Source of the DNA: Chitinophagaceae bacterium
GTDB taxonomy: Bacteria > Bacteroidota > Bacteroidia > Chitinophagales > Chitinophagaceae
Assembly (NCBI GenBank): GCA_030151745.1
Contig: JASLDA010000006.1
Location: 1-7,813 of the forward strand
Length of the DNA stretch: 7,813 bases
Direction of reading: 5' to 3'
Shown: piece after piece, positions 6,295 to 7,813 of the stretch
Layout of the letters: every line of letters starts with the position of its first letter
Numbering within the stretch: position 1 is the stretch's first letter
Position numbers and translations under genes: made by a program
Notes under the pieces: model-generated
Database searches by the model: none
Seen by the model: the letters and a program-made list of their open reading frames with translations, nothing else
What the model was told of the DNA's origin: nothing

Positions 6295-6780
6295 TTATTT
6301 TTTAGAGCAGACGGGGCAGGTTGCAGGATCGTGCACCAGCGGCGTTCCGGCTTCGGCCGCCTGCATCATCTCGGCGGTCTGCTGCATGGTCTTCCGCGTT
6401 TGCGCCGGCATGCTCTGCATTACTTCGAGGATTACGTTCACGGGCATGACCGCCCCGCCGCCTCCGCCCCCGCCGCCGGCCTCGCCGATGAGCACCGTCG
6501 GCATCCCGGCAACGATCGTTCCCCCATGCGCGCACTGGTCGCCCATCCGGGCCGCGGGCTTGCCGCCGATCAAGACCCCGACGGAGCCCAGCACGATCGT
6601 ATCGGGCGGCCCCGTACAAATGCACATATCGCCCATGACGGCGGCGGGCAGCCCCCCGATCAGGACGGTGGGCGCCCCGGGGCCGCTGATGGGGCCTCCG
6701 ACATGAGGGATCGGCGGTGTGCCTGGTGTTACCATCGGACAAACGTGCATATCCGATATCCGCGCTGCTGGCTTTCCCAT
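6295..6780 (-). CDS. PAAR domain protein, T6SS spike tip
   Basis: Protein of 161 residues that should sit as a sharp cone on the VgrG spike of a type VI secretion apparatus and carry effectors. Residues 1-100 are the PAAR domain, with repeated turns of the form VLIGG-P-AA at 39-47, 69-77 and 96-99. Candidate zinc ligands at the tip are His12 (DMHVCP), His26 (IPHVGG), Cys53/Cys55 (CICTGPPD) and Cys83/His85 (QCAHGG). A linker of eight consecutive Gly (102-109) joins an extension of about 50 residues, a Met/Gln-rich probable helix (VNVILEVMQSMPAQTRKTMQ) and a tail HDPATCPVCSKK with a CPVC pair. The extension is too short to be a usual toxin domain. The gene starts 6 bases after the TssF-like stop and is followed 30 bases later by the DUF4123 gene, so the three are probably one transcript. 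Confidence 0.93.
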   Translation of the reverse strand: MGKPAARISDMHVCPMVTPGTPPIPHVGGPISGPGAPTVLIGGLPAAVMGDMCICTGPPDTIVLGSVGVLIGGKPAARMGDQCAHGGTIVAGMPTVLIGEAGGGGGGGGAVMPVNVILEVMQSMPAQTRKTMQQTAEMMQAAEAGTPLVHDPATCPVCSKK

Positions 6781-6786
6781 CGTCTG

Positions 6787-7813
6787 TTAGTTATAGTTGA
6801 TCTGTACCTGGTAATACGTATCTGTGGCGCTGGCGTTCTCGAGCTCGGCCACCAGCTCCAGCTGCAGCCGCTCCCACTCCGTTTCCATTGCGTCCCGGCT
6901 GGGAGTGATGCTCACATTGATCACCGGGATCAGCCCCTGCTCCGGCAGCGGGCTCAGCGCCACTCCCCGCTCGACGCGGACCTCGCTGGCGCGGTGCTGC
7001 AGGTATGCCGTGCAGAAGTTCTTTACGTCCACCGAAGTGACGACCCGGTTCCGGGAGATGAGCACCGATTTGAAAGCGGTCAGGATCTCCGTATTGGTCA
7101 GGCGGTCCATCCCGCCGGTAGTCTGCGTCATCAGCACCAGGGTCTTCTTCTGGAAGGAGGCTCCTTCGTAAAGATCCAGCTGGCTGCCGCTGCGGATGCC
7201 GTTACCGGCCTCGCCTTCCGTCGTCCAGTACTCGACGAAAATGGTATCGCCTTCCTGGAGCGGATTGATCAGCAGGTAGGTCGGCGAGGTCTTCAGCAGA
7301 TGCAGGTTCTGGCGGATCTTCTGCTCGATCAGGCCGATGTTCTGGTTGAGATCGCGGATGGCATTGGCCATGAAATCCTGGCCGAAGGCGGCGAAGGACC
7401 GGCTTTCGTCGCGCAGGAGCTCCACCAGGTAATTCAGGTATTCCGCGGCGTTGCGCGTATCGAAACGCTCCAGGTCGCCCGCACGGACCGTATAGGCGCC
7501 TTTCCCGGCTTCGTTGTACCGGTCGAAGGGATAGTAGATATAGTCGCTGCGTCCCTGCTCGTTCACGACGGTTCCTTCGACGGTCTTCACGGCGAAAAAC
7601 TGCTCCGAGCTCAACAGCGGGATGATGTTGAAATAGCTGTTGAGCCGGTAGCTCAACTCGTTGATATGCCGGTTCACGACCGGGAAGCAATTGATCGAGA
7701 TGGTGAGATCGTCCAGTACGGCGGCCGTGAACTCCGCCGGGAAATCCAGCTCGATCCAGAGCAGCGGGTCTTTATACTGCATCAGGTCGTTCTGGCTGAG
7801 GGATTGCTCGAAG
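6787..7813 (-). CDS. tssF: T6SS baseplate subunit TssF-like, C-terminal part, 5' end outside window
   Basis: The frame stays open to the window edge (FEQSLSQNDL precedes the first Met at 7780-7782), so this is the C-terminal part of a longer protein; TssF proteins are usually about 600 residues. TssF is a cytoplasmic wedge component of the type VI baseplate that works with TssG, TssK and TssE to start sheath assembly around Hcp and VgrG. The best family signal is DDLTISINCFPVVNR, close to the 'NC.PVVN' phrase of TssF, followed by a stretch of the type SSEQFFAVKTVEG. The rest is divergent, as expected for the Bacteroidota subtype iii system. It includes a probable coiled segment (AIRDLNQNIGLIEQKIRQNL) and a C-terminal domain with TSVDVKNFCTAYL. 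The PAAR gene follows after 6 bases, which supports the call. A baseplate protein from a related contractile injection system is the main alternative. Confidence 0.75.
   Translation of the reverse strand, partial: FEQSLSQNDLMQYKDPLLWIELDFPAEFTAAVLDDLTISINCFPVVNRHINELSYRLNSYFNIIPLLSSEQFFAVKTVEGTVVNEQGRSDYIYYPFDRYNEAGKGAYTVRAGDLERFDTRNAAEYLNYLVELLRDESRSFAAFGQDFMANAIRDLNQNIGLIEQKIRQNLHLLKTSPTYLLINPLQEGDTIFVEYWTTEGEAGNGIRSGSQLDLYEGASFQKKTLVLMTQTTGGMDRLTNTEILTAFKSVLISRNRVVTSVDVKNFCTAYLQHRASEVRVERGVALSPLPEQGLIPVINVSITPSRDAMETEWERLQLELVAELENASATDTYYQVQINYN

Noticed and set aside
6386..6706. A + strand frame with a run of prolines
   Set aside because: The proline run is the complement of the Gly8 linker codons of the PAAR gene. 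It is a shadow, not a gene.
6302..6742. A 146-codon - strand frame within the PAAR gene
   Set aside because: It overlaps the certain PAAR frame almost completely and is an Arg-rich shifted reading of it.
7202..7690. A 162-codon - strand frame inside the TssF-like gene
   Set aside because: It is an out-of-frame Arg/Pro-rich reading of the baseplate gene, and the main frame carries the recognisable motifs.

Overview
The window comes from a GC-rich member of the Bacteroidota, most likely in or near the Chitinophagaceae. The taxon is inferred from three things: a type IX secretion (T9SS) type A sorting domain, a T6SS baseplate gene of the divergent Bacteroidota kind (subtype iii), and AT-rich leaders with no clear Shine-Dalgarno sequence. 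It holds seven protein genes and no RNA genes, insertion sequences, CRISPR arrays or long repeats. Almost all of the sequence is coding. No gap between genes exceeds 190 bases.

Left part (1-2764): the C-terminal catalytic end of a prolyl oligopeptidase on the + strand meets a long secreted Ig-like/T9SS surface protein on the - strand. A perfect 20-bp hairpin flanked by an A run and a T run lies between them and should stop transcription from both sides.

Middle part (2875-5477): an apparent two-gene operon on the - strand contains dapD (tetrahydrodipicolinate N-succinyltransferase, lysine/diaminopimelate pathway) followed 15 bases later by a small MscS-type mechanosensitive channel. The channel gene has only a TTG start and lies in the same frame as dapD. 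A 185-base divergent intergenic region separates dapD from a + strand FKBP-type peptidyl-prolyl isomerase lipoprotein.

Right part (5515-7813): a tight - strand cluster reads TssF-like baseplate protein (5' end outside the window), PAAR spike-tip protein, DUF4123 adaptor. This looks like the 3' end of a type VI secretion operon. PAAR caps the spike, DUF4123 proteins load effectors, and TssF is part of the baseplate. The cluster ends with the adaptor. No VgrG, effector or immunity gene follows it, and the next gene is convergent. Two accessory tails are notable: a Gly8 linker plus Cys-pair tail on PAAR, and a proline-rich tail on the adaptor.

I see no clearly new system. The most worthwhile leads are the unusual PAAR/adaptor pair and the dapD-mscS junction.
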